Positions 18,810-30,256 of a DNA stretch of 64,000 nucleotides are shown piece after piece (the first letter of the stretch is position 1; the number at the start of each line of letters is the position of its first letter). The notes below the pieces were generated by a model that ran no database searches, was not told where the DNA came from, and saw nothing but the letters and a program-made list of their open reading frames with translations. The stretch spans positions 861,001 through 925,000 of the forward strand of contig RHDP01000001.1 of assembly GCA_003725745.1 (NCBI GenBank), given 5' to 3'. Made by a program: the position numbers and the translations under genes. Origin of the DNA: Streptomyces sp. I6 (GTDB taxonomy: Bacteria > Actinomycetota > Actinomycetes > Streptomycetales > Streptomycetaceae).

Positions 18810-19718
18810 GTGAAGAGGAAGCATCCACTGCGCCGGACGATGGTCGCGGTCGCCGGCACCGCGTCGGCCGTCGCGCTGCTGCTGACGCTGAAGCAGCCCG
18901 GCACCTCGGTGGCGGGAGCGGCGTCCCAGGCCGGCGGCGCCCCTCCCCCGGCCTCGGCACCCGCGGGCAGCGGCGCCGTACCCGCGGGCGGGGCGACCGT
19001 CCTCGGGGACGAGGCGGACACGCAGTTCGGTCCGGTGCAGGTCGAACTCACCCTGAGCGGCGGCCGGATCACCGGGGCGCGGGCCGTCAAGGTGCCCGGC
19101 ACCGACGCCAACAGCCGCAAGATCGCCGAAAGCTCCGTGCCGAAGCTCAACCAGGCGGCCGTCGCCGCCCAGAGCGCCGAGATCGACACCGTCTCCGGCG
19201 CCACCTACACCAGCCAGGGCTACATCCGCTCCCTGCAGAGCGCCCTCGACAAGGCGGGGGTGGCGGATGCCGGTGACGGTACGGGGCAGGGCTCCGCGCC
19301 TGGCGCCGGCAGCGGTGCGGACACCCCGGGCGGGGACGAGCCGGGCGGGGGCACCGGCTCCGGCGGCGAGGGCCCCGGTTACGGATCGGGCGGCGGTTCG
19401 GTCGCGGGCGACGGTTCGGGCCAGGGTTCCGGTCCGGGGGCCGCCGAGTCGGTGCTCGGAGACGCCGCGGGCACCCAGTACGGTGACGTACAGGTGCGGC
19501 TCACCGTCAGCGGCGGCCGGATCACCGGCGCCGAGGCCGTGAAGACCCCCGACTCCGACGCCAACAGCCGCAAGATCGCGGCCGGCGCCGTGCCGAAGCT
19601 CAACCAGGCGGCCGTCGCCGCCCAGAGCGCCGAGATCGACACCGTCTCCGGCGCCACCTACACCAGCCAGGGCTACATCCGCTCCCTGCAGAGCGCCCTC
19701 GACAAGGCGGGCCTGTGA
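18810..19718 (+). CDS. Exported protein with two FMN-binding domains
   Basis: 302 residues. After a short basic N-terminus, a hydrophobic segment (MVAVAGTASAVALLLTL) anchors or exports it. Two FMN-binding domains follow, each ending with the flavinylation motif DTVSGATYTS, where ApbE attaches FMN to the threonine; a Gly/Ser/Pro-rich linker of about 65 residues joins them. The two domains are 122-bp identical at DNA level over their C-terminal parts (19137-19258 and 19590-19711). I use the GTG at 18810; a GTG overlapping the preceding stop (18798) is an alternative. Its stop overlaps the apbE start (GTGA). Likely a two-flavin electron carrier outside the membrane. Confidence 0.88.
   Translation: MKRKHPLRRTMVAVAGTASAVALLLTLKQPGTSVAGAASQAGGAPPPASAPAGSGAVPAGGATVLGDEADTQFGPVQVELTLSGGRITGARAVKVPGTDANSRKIAESSVPKLNQAAVAAQSAEIDTVSGATYTSQGYIRSLQSALDKAGVADAGDGTGQGSAPGAGSGADTPGGDEPGGGTGSGGEGPGYGSGGGSVAGDGSGQGSGPGAAESVLGDAAGTQYGDVQVRLTVSGGRITGAEAVKTPDSDANSRKIAAGAVPKLNQAAVAAQSAEIDTVSGATYTSQGYIRSLQSALDKAGL
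19137..19258 (+). repeat. 122-bp perfect direct repeat, copy 1
   Basis: Identical base for base to 19590-19711, including third codon positions. A further identical 25 bp (CGACGCCAACAGCCGCAAGA core) precedes each copy after a short variable patch. Confidence 0.95.
19590..19711 (+). repeat. 122-bp perfect direct repeat, copy 2
   Basis: Second copy of the repeat at 19137-19258, encoding the C-terminal part of the second FMN-binding domain. Confidence 0.95.
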
Positions 19719-20509
19719 GCGGGGACCTGGTGCGGGTGCGCCATGTCGAGCATGTGATGGGCACGGTGTTCTCGTTCGACGTCCGGATGGACGGCGATGC
19801 CGACCGCGAGCGCGTACGCGCCGGACTCGCCGCCGCCGTGGCCGGGCTGCACCATGTGGACGAGGTGTTCTCGCCGTACCGCCCGGACAGCCAGATCAGC
19901 AGACTCGCCGTAGGCGAACTCGCCCTGGCCGACTGCGAACCGGACGTCGCCGAGGTCTTCCGGCACTGCGCGGCCGAAGAACGCCTGAGCGAGGGCTGGT
20001 TCACCCCCCGCTACGCCGGTGGTCTCGATCCCACCGGCCTGGTGAAGGGGTGGGCGGTGCAGCGGGCGGTGGAGATGATCGCCTCCTCCGGGGCAGCGGC
20101 GGTCTGCCTCAACGGAGGGGGCGACGTCCAACTGCACGGCGGGCCCTGGCGGGTCGGCATCTCCGATCCGCTGCACCCCGGTGGACTGGCTGCGGTCGTG
20201 GAGGCGCACGACGCACTCGCCGTCGCCACCTCCGGACCGGCCGAACGGGGCTGCCACATCGTCGACCCGCGCTCCGGCGAGGCCCCGGCCGCGGGCCTGG
20301 CGTCCCTGACCGTGGTCAGCCGGGGGCTGACCCAGGCGGATGCGAGGGCGACGGCGGCGTACGCCATGGGCCCGGGAGCGCGTGCCTGGCTCGAGCGGCT
20401 GCCCGGCACGGAGGGCTTCGCCGTCGCCGCGGACGGCAGCACCTGGCAGACCAGCGGATTCGCCCGGCTTCTGGCCGGGCGCGATGACGGGGAGGGCCGG
20501 GCGGCCTGA
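19715..20509 (+). CDS. apbE: FAD:protein FMN transferase
   Basis: Transfers FMN from FAD to a threonine in DxxSGAT motifs. 264 residues with the family landmarks MGTVFSFDVR, SPYRPDSQISRL, LDPTGLVKGWAVQRAVEM, CLNGGGDVQ and HIVDPRSGEAP. It lacks an obvious signal peptide, so flavinylation may be cytosolic or the short N-terminus may be unusual. The GTG start overlaps the stop of the FMN-binding protein (GTGA), so enzyme and substrate are translationally coupled. It very probably modifies the two DTVSGAT sites next door. Confidence 0.92.
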   Translation: MSGDLVRVRHVEHVMGTVFSFDVRMDGDADRERVRAGLAAAVAGLHHVDEVFSPYRPDSQISRLAVGELALADCEPDVAEVFRHCAAEERLSEGWFTPRYAGGLDPTGLVKGWAVQRAVEMIASSGAAAVCLNGGGDVQLHGGPWRVGISDPLHPGGLAAVVEAHDALAVATSGPAERGCHIVDPRSGEAPAAGLASLTVVSRGLTQADARATAAYAMGPGARAWLERLPGTEGFAVAADGSTWQTSGFARLLAGRDDGEGRAA

Positions 20510-20548
20510 GGCCGGGCCGCTCGGGCTCCGGCTCCGGATCCGGCTTCA

Positions 20549-20700
20549 GAGCGGCGGACGGCGTTCGCCGGTGGCACGGCGGGGTCGCGTCGAGCGGCGG
20601 ACGGCGGACGGCGGGGACGCGAAACGGCCTTCCGCATGACGACCGGCGGACGGCGTTCGCCCATCGCACGGGGGCCGCGTCGAGCGGCGGACGGCGCGGG
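20549..20700. repeat. Intergenic direct repeats (GGCGGACGGCGTTCGCC type)
   Basis: GGCGGACGGCGTTCGCC occurs near 20552 and 20646, and GTCGAGCGGCGGACGGC near 20588 and 20680. A 285-nt convergent gap between apbE and argR with no gene. Confidence 0.6.
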
Positions 20701-20739
20701 GACACCGGACGGCCTCCGGCGTCGCGGAGGCTCACCGTC

Positions 20740-20762
20740 GCGCACCCCGTGCGGGGGTGCGC
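20740..20762 (-). terminator. Hairpin after argR
   Basis: GCGCACCCC / GGGGTGCGC arms around a 5-nt loop, 33 nt past the argR stop. Confidence 0.5.
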
Positions 20763-20794
20763 GAGGGCATGCGGGGCTGACGCTCAGCGTGCCG

Positions 20795-21357
20795 TCAGCG
20801 GGCCCTCTGTGCCAGGCGCAGCAGATGGTCGGCGAGGGCCTGCCCCCCTGCGGGGTCGCGGGAGATGAGCAGCAGGGTGTCGTCGCCGGCGATCGTGCCG
20901 AGGATCGCCTGGAGTTCGGCCTGGTCGATCGCCGACGCGAGGAACTGGGCCGCGCCCGGGGGCGTGCGCAGGACCACCAGGTTGGCCGAGGCCTCGGCGG
21001 AGATCAGCAGCTCGCCGGAGAGGCGGCGCATCCGCTCCTCCTTGGCGGACTCCCCAGCGGGGCCTGCGGGGTGCGGAACCCTCCCTCACTCGGCACCGCG
21101 TAGATGAGTTCTCCGCCGGTGTTCCGGATCTTCACCGCCCCGAGTTCGTCGAGGTCGCGGCTGAGGGTCGCCTGGGTGACGCTCAGTCCGTCGTCCGCGA
21201 GCAGCTTCGCCAGCTGGCTCTGGGAGCGCACCGGCTGCCGGTTGAGGATGTCCACGATCCGGCGGTGGCGGGCCGTGCGCGTCTGCGGCACGGACGGCCC
21301 TCCACCGGACTCCGTCTGGGAGGCTCCCCAGTTCTCGGTGCCCTGCGCGTCGGTCAT
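20795..21357 (-). pseudogene. argR: Arginine repressor, apparent frameshift
   Basis: Winged-helix repressor of arginine genes. The N-terminal DNA-binding part is intact ([38 protein letters not shown]), and the C-terminal hexamerisation and arginine-binding domain is intact in the next frame ([33 protein letters not shown]). The break lies at plus 21052-21055 (CCCC); adding one base gives [19 protein letters not shown], the expected joint, and a protein of about 187 residues. Last gene of argCJBDR, 7 nt after argD. If the shift is real, the arginine genes would be derepressed; an assembly error is more likely. Confidence 0.88.
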
Positions 21358-21364
21358 CGTCGTC

Positions 21365-22567
21365 TCATTCTCCGGATCGTCCGTCCCCGTGTGTCCCGTC
21401 GAGGATGCCGGGCAGCGCCCCGAGGAAGACGTCCACCTCCGCGTCGCCGATGATCAGCGGCGGCATGATCCGTACGACGTCGGGGGCGGGCGCGTTGACC
21501 AGGAGTCCGGCACCCTGAGCCGCCTGCTGCACCTGGGCGGCGAAGGGCTCGGTGAGCACGATACCCAGCAGCAGGCCCGCCCCGCGGACGTGGGAGACCA
21601 GCGGATGTCCGAGGGACTCGATCCCGTCCCTCAGCTTCTCCCCGGTCCGCTTGACCTCGTCGAGCACGCCGTCGAGGGTTGCCAGGACGGCCAGCCCGGC
21701 GGCACAGGCGACCGGATTGCCGCCGAACGTGGTGCCGTGCTGCCCGGGCCGGAGCAGTTCGGCGGCCGGGCCGAAGGCGAGGGCCGCGCCGAGCGGCAGG
21801 CCGCCGCCGAGGCCCTTGGCGAGGGTGACGACATCGGGGTCGACGCCCTCGTGCGCCTGGTGGGCGAGCCAGTGGCCGGTCCGGCCGATGCCGGTCTGCA
21901 CCTCGTCGAGTACCAGCAGCGTCCCGGTGGCGCGGGTGATCTCCCGTGCGGCCCGGAGGTAGCCGGGCGGGGGGACGACCACGCCGTTCTCGCCCTGTAC
22001 CGGCTCCACGATCACCAGGGCGGTGTCCTCGGTGACGGCGGCCCGCAGCGCTTCCGCGTCCCCGTAGGGCACATGCGTGACCTCTCCCGGCAGCGGCAGG
22101 AAGGGCCGCTGCTTGGCCGGCTGGCCGGTGAGCGCGAGCGCGCCCATCGTCCGGCCGTGGAAGCCGCCACGGGTGGCGACCATGTGCGGACGGCCCGTCA
22201 GCCGGCCGATCTTGAAGGCGGCTTCGTTGGCCTCGGCTCCGGAGTTGCAGAAGCAGACGCGGCCGGAGCGGCCGGAGAGCTGGAGCAGCCGCTCGGCGAG
22301 CGCGACGGGCGGTTCGGCGGCGAACAGGTTGGACACATGGCCCAGCGTGCCGATCTGGCGGGTGACGGCCTCGACGACGGCCGGGTGGGCGTGGCCGAGC
22401 GCGTTGACGGCGATGCCGCCGACGAAGTCCAGGTACTCGGTGCCGTCGGCGTCCCACACCCTGGCGCCCTGCCCGCGCACCAGGGCGAGCCCCGGTGTCC
22501 CGTAGTTGTCCATCATCGAGCCCTGCCAGCGCTGCGAGAGCCGCTGGTTGGCGGTGGCGCCGCTCAT
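21365..22567 (-). CDS. argD: Acetylornithine aminotransferase
   Basis: PLP enzyme converting N-acetylglutamate 5-semialdehyde to N-acetylornithine. 400 residues, class-III aminotransferase. Landmarks are [43 protein letters not shown] and the PLP lysine in [15 protein letters not shown] near residue 250, then [16 protein letters not shown]. The ATG overlaps the argB stop (ATGA). It is 7 nt upstream of argR in the operon. Confidence 0.96.
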   Translation of the reverse strand: MSGATANQRLSQRWQGSMMDNYGTPGLALVRGQGARVWDADGTEYLDFVGGIAVNALGHAHPAVVEAVTRQIGTLGHVSNLFAAEPPVALAERLLQLSGRSGRVCFCNSGAEANEAAFKIGRLTGRPHMVATRGGFHGRTMGALALTGQPAKQRPFLPLPGEVTHVPYGDAEALRAAVTEDTALVIVEPVQGENGVVVPPPGYLRAAREITRATGTLLVLDEVQTGIGRTGHWLAHQAHEGVDPDVVTLAKGLGGGLPLGAALAFGPAAELLRPGQHGTTFGGNPVACAAGLAVLATLDGVLDEVKRTGEKLRDGIESLGHPLVSHVRGAGLLLGIVLTEPFAAQVQQAAQGAGLLVNAPAPDVVRIMPPLIIGDAEVDVFLGALPGILDGTHGDGRSGE

Positions 22568-23469
22568 GCCGGTCCCCCTTCGGTCCCGTCGGGCACGACC
22601 ATCGTGCCGATGCCCTCGTCGGTGAAGATCTCCAGCAGGATGGAGTGCTGCACCCGGCCGTCGATGACGCGTGCGGTGTTCACGCCGTTGCGCACGGCGT
22701 GGAGGCAGCCCTGCATCTTGGGGACCATGCCGCTGGACAGCTCGGGCAGCAGCTTCTCCAGTTCGGTGGCGGTGATCCGGCTGATCACCTCGTCGCTGTC
22801 GGGCCAGTCCTCGTAGAGGCCCTCGACATCGGTGAGCACCATCAGCGTCTCCGCGCCGAGTGCCGCGGCCAGCGCCGCCGCCGCGGTGTCCGCGTTGACG
22901 TTGTAGACGTGGCCGTCGTCGGCGGAGCGGGCGATGGAGGAGACGACGGGGATGCGGCCGTCGTCCAGGAGGGCCCTGATCGCTCCGGTGTCGATCGCGG
23001 TGATCTCACCGACCCTGCCGATGTCGACGAGCTCGCCGTCGATGGTGGGCCGGTGCCGGGTGGCGGTGATGGTGTGGGCGTCCTCGCCGGTGAGGCCGAC
23101 GGCGAGGGGGCCGTGCTGGTTGAGCAGCCCCACCAGTTCGGGCTGGACCTGTCCGGCGAGCACCATGCGGACCACGTCCATGGCCTCGGGTGTGGTCACG
23201 CGCAGTCCGGCCTTGAACTCGCTGACCAGGCCGTGCCTGTCCAGCTGGGCGCTGATCTGCGGTCCGCCTCCGTGGACGACGACCGGCTTCAGGCCCGCGT
23301 GCCGCAGGAACACCACGTCCTGGGCGAAGGCGGCCTTGAGGTCCTCGTCGACCATGGCGTTGCCGCCGAACTTGATGACGACGGTCCGGCCGTGGTGGCG
23401 GGTCAGCCACGGCAGCGCCTCGATCAGCGTCTGCGCCTTGGGCAGAGCGGTGTGCTTGCGGGTGCTCAT
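22564..23469 (-). CDS. argB: Acetylglutamate kinase
   Basis: Phosphorylates N-acetylglutamate, the committed and usually arginine-feedback-controlled step of the cyclic pathway. 301 residues, amino-acid-kinase fold. Landmarks are [47 protein letters not shown] and [15 protein letters not shown]. The N-terminal helix extension (about residues 1-28) is of the type found in hexameric arginine-sensitive enzymes. It starts 169 nt after argJ, the longest gap in the operon, which is filled with GAGCCC-type repeats. Its stop overlaps argD. Confidence 0.96.
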   Translation of the reverse strand: MSTRKHTALPKAQTLIEALPWLTRHHGRTVVIKFGGNAMVDEDLKAAFAQDVVFLRHAGLKPVVVHGGGPQISAQLDRHGLVSEFKAGLRVTTPEAMDVVRMVLAGQVQPELVGLLNQHGPLAVGLTGEDAHTITATRHRPTIDGELVDIGRVGEITAIDTGAIRALLDDGRIPVVSSIARSADDGHVYNVNADTAAAALAAALGAETLMVLTDVEGLYEDWPDSDEVISRITATELEKLLPELSSGMVPKMQGCLHAVRNGVNTARVIDGRVQHSILLEIFTDEGIGTMVVPDGTEGGPA

Positions 23470-23524
23470 CGGCTCCGGATCTCTCGGGTCTCGCTCGGAC
23501 TCAGGTCGGTGGCTCGCCCAGCCG

Positions 23525-23638
23525 CTCGGGTCCGGGGCTCGCTCGCGCGGTCGGGCTCGTCCAGCCGCTCGGGCTCGGGCTCGGGCTCCGGCTCGGGCTC
23601 GCCGGCGGGTGCGGGCGTGCGGGCTCGCCCCGGCTCGT

Positions 23639-23640
<2 letters not shown>
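23525..23640 (-). repeat. Degenerate GAGCCC/GCTCGG repeats between argJ and argB
   Basis: About twelve copies of a 6-nt CGGGCT-type unit in the only sizeable gap of the arg operon. No coding function seen. Confidence 0.6.
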
Positions 23641-26377
<2,737 letters not shown>

Positions 26378-27184
26378 TTGATCGAGGCCTGGGCCGCTGG
26401 GGAAGGCTGGGAACTCGGAATCGCCGGCATGCTCGCTCATGCGGTCTCCGCCCCCCAGGGCCTCCTCGTCGGACGCCTCGACGGCGTAGCCGCGGCGTCC
26501 GTCTTCGCCAACCGCTACGGCGACGACTACGGCTTCATCGGCCTGTACATCACCCGGGCCGACGTACGTGGAAGGGGCCTCGGCAGTCGGATGTGGCGAG
26601 CCGCCCAGAGCCGGCTGGAAGGTCGCCTCATCGGCCTGGACGCCGTGCCGGCCTGGCAGGACTTGTACATCGCCCGGGGGCTGCGTTCCCACTGGCGCAA
26701 CATCCACTTCTGCGGGGTGCCCAGGCAGCAGGACACGGTATCCGCTCCCCTCGAACTGGTGGACGCCGCGACGCTCCCCTTCGAGGTGGTGACGGCCTAC
26801 GACCGCAGGTTCTTCCCCGCGCCCCGAGACGCCTTCCTGGCCGCGTGGACGCGCATGCCCGGTGTGAAGGCCATCACGGCCCTGCTGGAGGGCCTGGTCG
26901 TCGGCTTCGGGGTGTCCAGGCCCTCTCGGCAGACGCGGTCCCGGGTCGGCCCCCTGTACGCCGACTCGCCCGAGGCGGCCGCGGCCGTGCTGCGGGGTCT
27001 GGCCGCGGCGGCACCGGGCCGCGCGGTCGTGATCGACGTGCCCGAGACCAACGCGCCGGCGTTGGCGACCATAGCGGGGCTCGGGCTGAGGCCGGACGCA
27101 TACACCGTCCGGATGTACAACGGCGCGGCGCCAGAGGTGGAGTTCTCGGGTATCTACGGCGTGACGAGCCTCGAAGCCGGGTGA
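26378..27184 (+). CDS. GNAT family N-acetyltransferase (two-domain type)
   Basis: 268 residues from a TTG. The first domain has the acetyl-CoA loop TRADVRGRGLGSRMWRAAQSR and IGLDAVPAWQDLYIARGL; a second, GNAT-like half follows (residues ~125-268: LPFEVVTAYDRRFFPAPRDA to YTVRMYNG). No in-frame start exists upstream, yet the reading continues upstream as TARFEISSASADEARLIEAW, which matches the expected N-terminus of such proteins. The true start may therefore lie across a frameshift. It is 87 nt upstream of an ATP-grasp ligase gene, perhaps the same operon. Confidence 0.75.
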   Translation: MIEAWAAGEGWELGIAGMLAHAVSAPQGLLVGRLDGVAAASVFANRYGDDYGFIGLYITRADVRGRGLGSRMWRAAQSRLEGRLIGLDAVPAWQDLYIARGLRSHWRNIHFCGVPRQQDTVSAPLELVDAATLPFEVVTAYDRRFFPAPRDAFLAAWTRMPGVKAITALLEGLVVGFGVSRPSRQTRSRVGPLYADSPEAAAAVLRGLAAAAPGRAVVIDVPETNAPALATIAGLGLRPDAYTVRMYNGAAPEVEFSGIYGVTSLEAG

Positions 27185-27271
27185 CCGGACCGGACCCGTA
27201 CACCGCCCGTCCCGCCCGCGTAAGGACATCCGCCACCGGTACGACGAGCCCTGGATCCGGAGGGGTCCCCC

Positions 27272-28573
27272 ATGCACGGACGTCGCGGAGGAACGGCCCG
27301 TGTGGCGATACCGCACCGGCGCGGCGGGTCGGCCGAACTCGCGGAGATCGAGAGGGCCGCGCGGGGGGTGTGCCGGCCCGTACTGCTCTTCGACCGCTCG
27401 GTCGCGGCAGCCGATCCGGGACTGGTGCGGGAGGCCGAGGCGCTGTTCCCGGTCCGCGTCTTCGGACGGCACGCACTCGCCGAGGCCGTCAGGGGCGTGG
27501 GGGCCGACGGCATCACCACCTTCCACGACGCGGAGGTGGACGGCGTCACCGCCGTGGCCTCGGCCCTCGGACTGCCGGGCCCCACGGCCGCGCCCAGTCC
27601 GTGGGACAAGCTCACCCAGCGGACACTGCTCGCCGGGGCCGGGCTGACACGCGTCACGGCAGTCGCCGTCGACTCGGCAGAGGCGTTCGCCTCGGCCCTG
27701 GACACGGTCCGCCTGCCCGCCGTCCTCAAACCGCGGCGCGGCGTGGGCGGCTCCGGGATCGCCTTCGTCGACGACAGGTCCGACGCCGACTACCAACTGA
27801 GGCACCGAACGCGGTGGAGCGACCTGCTTCTGGAGACCAGGCTCCCACCGTACGAGCATCCGCGGGGCGGTTGGCGCGCGGACTACGTCTCGGTGGAGAC
27901 GGCCAGCACCGGCGACGACCACATCCCCGTCGCGGTCTTCGACAAGACGCCCGTCGCGGTGTGCCGGCGCGCCGGACCGGGGGCCTCCGACACCGTCAGC
28001 GTCACCGGCGATCTGACGCCGACGCGACTGCCGCACCCGGTCCGCGACCGCGTCCTGGCCTACGTGCGGAACGTGCTCCGGACGCTCCGCGTGCGGTGGT
28101 GCGTCTCCCACACCGAGGTCAAGCTGCTGCCCGACGGGGTCGACCTCATCGAAGTGAACGGACGCGTCGGCGGCCATCTGCCCCGGCTGCTCCTGGCCCT
28201 GGAGGGGCCGGACCTGCTCGCAGCGGCGATGAGGCTGGCCCTGGCTCTGGACCCGGAGGTTCCGCCGCTCGCCGGCGGTGCGCCCCGCGGATACGCCATG
28301 GGGCTCTTCCCCACCTTCGGGGAGAAGTCGGGAACCGTGCGCTCTGACGTCGCACGGGAGCGGCTCGAAAGACTCCCCTGCGTGGTCCGGGTGGACGAGG
28401 TCGCCGAGCGCGGCGCGCCGCGCCGCGCCACCGGATACCGTGCCGCGAACGTGGTGCTGCGCGCCCGGGACGAAAGCGAGATGGACACGGCCGTCGCCAC
28501 GGTCGCGGCCGAGATCTCCGCGCTGTTCGCTGCTGACGGGCTGGCCGAGGCCGGCTGGCTCGAGAACTTCTGA
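27272..28573 (+). CDS. ATP-grasp domain protein, probable amino-acid/peptide ligase
   Basis: 433 residues. The ATP-grasp fold spans about residues 110-320: the flexible glycine loop is KPRRGVGGSGIAFVDD (~152-167) and the Mg-binding end is HTEVKLLPDGVDLIEVNGRVGGH (~285-303), with the Glu/Asn pair of carboxylate-amine ligases. It resembles the carnosine-synthase/BacD-like branch, which joins amino acids via acyl phosphates. The ATG has GGAGG 8 nt upstream. Neighbours are a GNAT gene upstream and the arginine operon beyond, which leaves open a small peptide or modified amino acid product. The exact substrate is unknown. Confidence 0.78.
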   Translation: MHGRRGGTARVAIPHRRGGSAELAEIERAARGVCRPVLLFDRSVAAADPGLVREAEALFPVRVFGRHALAEAVRGVGADGITTFHDAEVDGVTAVASALGLPGPTAAPSPWDKLTQRTLLAGAGLTRVTAVAVDSAEAFASALDTVRLPAVLKPRRGVGGSGIAFVDDRSDADYQLRHRTRWSDLLLETRLPPYEHPRGGWRADYVSVETASTGDDHIPVAVFDKTPVAVCRRAGPGASDTVSVTGDLTPTRLPHPVRDRVLAYVRNVLRTLRVRWCVSHTEVKLLPDGVDLIEVNGRVGGHLPRLLLALEGPDLLAAAMRLALALDPEVPPLAGGAPRGYAMGLFPTFGEKSGTVRSDVARERLERLPCVVRVDEVAERGAPRRATGYRAANVVLRARDESEMDTAVATVAAEISALFAADGLAEAGWLENF

Positions 28574-28852
28574 GGGCGCCGTCGGGTCACCGGCTTCGGC
28601 CGGCAGGGGTGATCCTTCCCGAGGTCCGCGCCGAGCCCCGGGGCAGTGGTCGTACGTCCCCGGCGCAAGGGGTTCACGGAGGGGGCGGCTGAGCCCCCGG
28701 GCGCCGGCACCGGGAGACGCGGGTGACCGTGCCGGCGGGATGCCCTGCCCCCGCGGCGAGCCTCGCCACGGCGCCGGGGGCGTCCGCCCCACGGGACCGC
28801 CCGCAGGAGCCCCGGCGCGCGGACCCGGCGGAGGGAACGCGGCGTCGCGGCC

Positions 28853-29428
28853 TCACCAGCACCGGTCCAAGCGCAGGTTCCAGCGGCCCGGCCTCCCGGT
28901 CAGCACCACCGTGGACAGCGGCCGCACGTCCAGGCTCCAGTACGTCGCGGGCGGCGCCTTCAGCGCGTACACGAGCGCCGCGCGCACCACGTCGGGCTCG
29001 GCGACGGCCAGCACGGAGGTCCCGTCGCCGGCGGGCCGGGTGTCGAGCCAGCCCCCTATCCGGGTGATGAAGCCCAGCAGCGGCTCACCGCCGTGCGGTG
29101 CCGAGCGCGGCTCGGCGAGCCACTCGTCCACCGCGTCCGGCTCCACCGCCGCCACCTCGGCGAGCGTACGGCCGCGCCACCGGCCCATGTCGCAGTCGCT
29201 CAGCGCGGGCTGGGCCAGCGTGGCGTAACCGAGGGCGCCGGCGGTGGCCCGGCTCCGGGCGGTCGGCGAGCAGTAGCGCAGGTCCGCGGCGCCGAGCGGA
29301 ACCAGCGCGGGCGCGGCGAGCTGCACCTCGTGCCAGCCGGCCGCGTCCACGGTCCGGTCGTCGTCGAAGCGCTCGCCCAGCCGGGACGCGCAGCGCGCGG
29401 CGGTGAGGAGGGTGACCCGAACAGCCAT
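28853..29428 (-). CDS. Histidine phosphatase superfamily protein lacking catalytic histidines
   Basis: 191 residues with the phosphoglycerate-mutase-like layout: YCSPTARSRATAGALG (the SPxxRxxxTA block), CDMGRWRGRTLAEV and HGGEPLLGFITRIGGWL. However, the N-terminal Arg-His-Gly is replaced by LLTAARCAS, and the second His region reads VLAVAEPDVVRAALV instead of a His-Gly. Both catalytic histidines appear missing, so it may be a binding or regulatory protein. The ATG at 29428 is the most plausible start. It is convergent with the ATP-grasp gene. Confidence 0.72.
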   Translation of the reverse strand: MAVRVTLLTAARCASRLGERFDDDRTVDAAGWHEVQLAAPALVPLGAADLRYCSPTARSRATAGALGYATLAQPALSDCDMGRWRGRTLAEVAAVEPDAVDEWLAEPRSAPHGGEPLLGFITRIGGWLDTRPAGDGTSVLAVAEPDVVRAALVYALKAPPATYWSLDVRPLSTVVLTGRPGRWNLRLDRCW

Positions 29429-29490
29429 GGCGGGATCGTGATGCCCGGCACCGGCCTGGTCAAGAGGGGTGACGCGCCGCCCGGCACCGG

Positions 29491-29928
29491 TCACCCGGTC
29501 TTGAGGACCATCAACTTCTCCGGGTCGGTGATCGGGGCGAAGCCGACCTTCCCGTACACCCCGTGCGCGTCGTCCGTGGCGAGCAGGACCCGCCGCAGCC
29601 CCAGCGGCGCGAGACGGTCGCGCACCGCCGCCGCCAGGGCGGTGCCGAGTCCCCTTCCGCGTACGGCCCTGTCGACGTAGACGTCGCACAGCCACGCGAA
29701 GGTGGCGTGGTCCGTCACCACGCGGGCGTAGCCGACGAGCCGGCCCGAAGCCCGCTCGTAGGCACCGAAGTTGAGTGAGCCGGCGATGGCCCGGTCCTGC
29801 TGCTCCCGGCTGCGGCCGAGGGCCCAGTAGGCGTCGGTGGAGAGCCAGTGGTGGATCCGGGCGGGATCCAGGCGGTCCGGGTCGCAGGAGATCTCGTAGT
29901 CGGCGCAGGTGCCGGTCGGGTCGCTCAT
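29491..29928 (-). CDS. GNAT family N-acetyltransferase
   Basis: 145 residues, single GNAT domain. ISCDPDRLDPARIHHWLSTDAYWALGR is followed by VGYARVVTDHATFAWLCDVYV and the acetyl-CoA loop VDRAVRGRGLGTALAAAVRD, ending GVYGKVGFAPI. This is the small YjaB/Eis-unrelated type that acetylates small amines. The ATG is preceded by AAGGTACGGGG. The next gene downstream on the strand begins 62 nt later, so co-transcription with the phosphatase-like gene is possible. Confidence 0.85.
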   Translation of the reverse strand: MSDPTGTCADYEISCDPDRLDPARIHHWLSTDAYWALGRSREQQDRAIAGSLNFGAYERASGRLVGYARVVTDHATFAWLCDVYVDRAVRGRGLGTALAAAVRDRLAPLGLRRVLLATDDAHGVYGKVGFAPITDPEKLMVLKTG

Positions 29929-30256
29929 CCCCGTACCTTCGCAGCGCCGGGGACGGTTGTCAGCGGGGTTTCGGGCGCGCCCCGGGAAGGCTGCGCCGCT
30001 CTCCCGGGTGCGTGCCTTGCCGCGTTCGGCCTCCACGCGCCGGTGGCCGGGCCGGTGCGCCGCGGTGCCGGGCCCGGCCCGGCGGTCCCGGCGGTGCGGT
30101 CGGCCGGGCGGTGCGGTCGACCCGGCAGTACGGTCGACCGCGGCCCCGGAAGGCCGTGCCGCGCGCCCGCACCGGCCCGTCACATTCCTCGCCCACGGCA
30201 CGGGATCCCGGCCTCCGCGCCGCGCCGGGCCGGCTGTGCCGGGGTCGCGGTCGCGG
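29929..30256. other. Intergenic region
   Basis: No gene seen; GC-rich, with GGTGCGGTCG(A/G)CC(C/G)GG repeats at 30095-30140. Confidence 0.5.
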
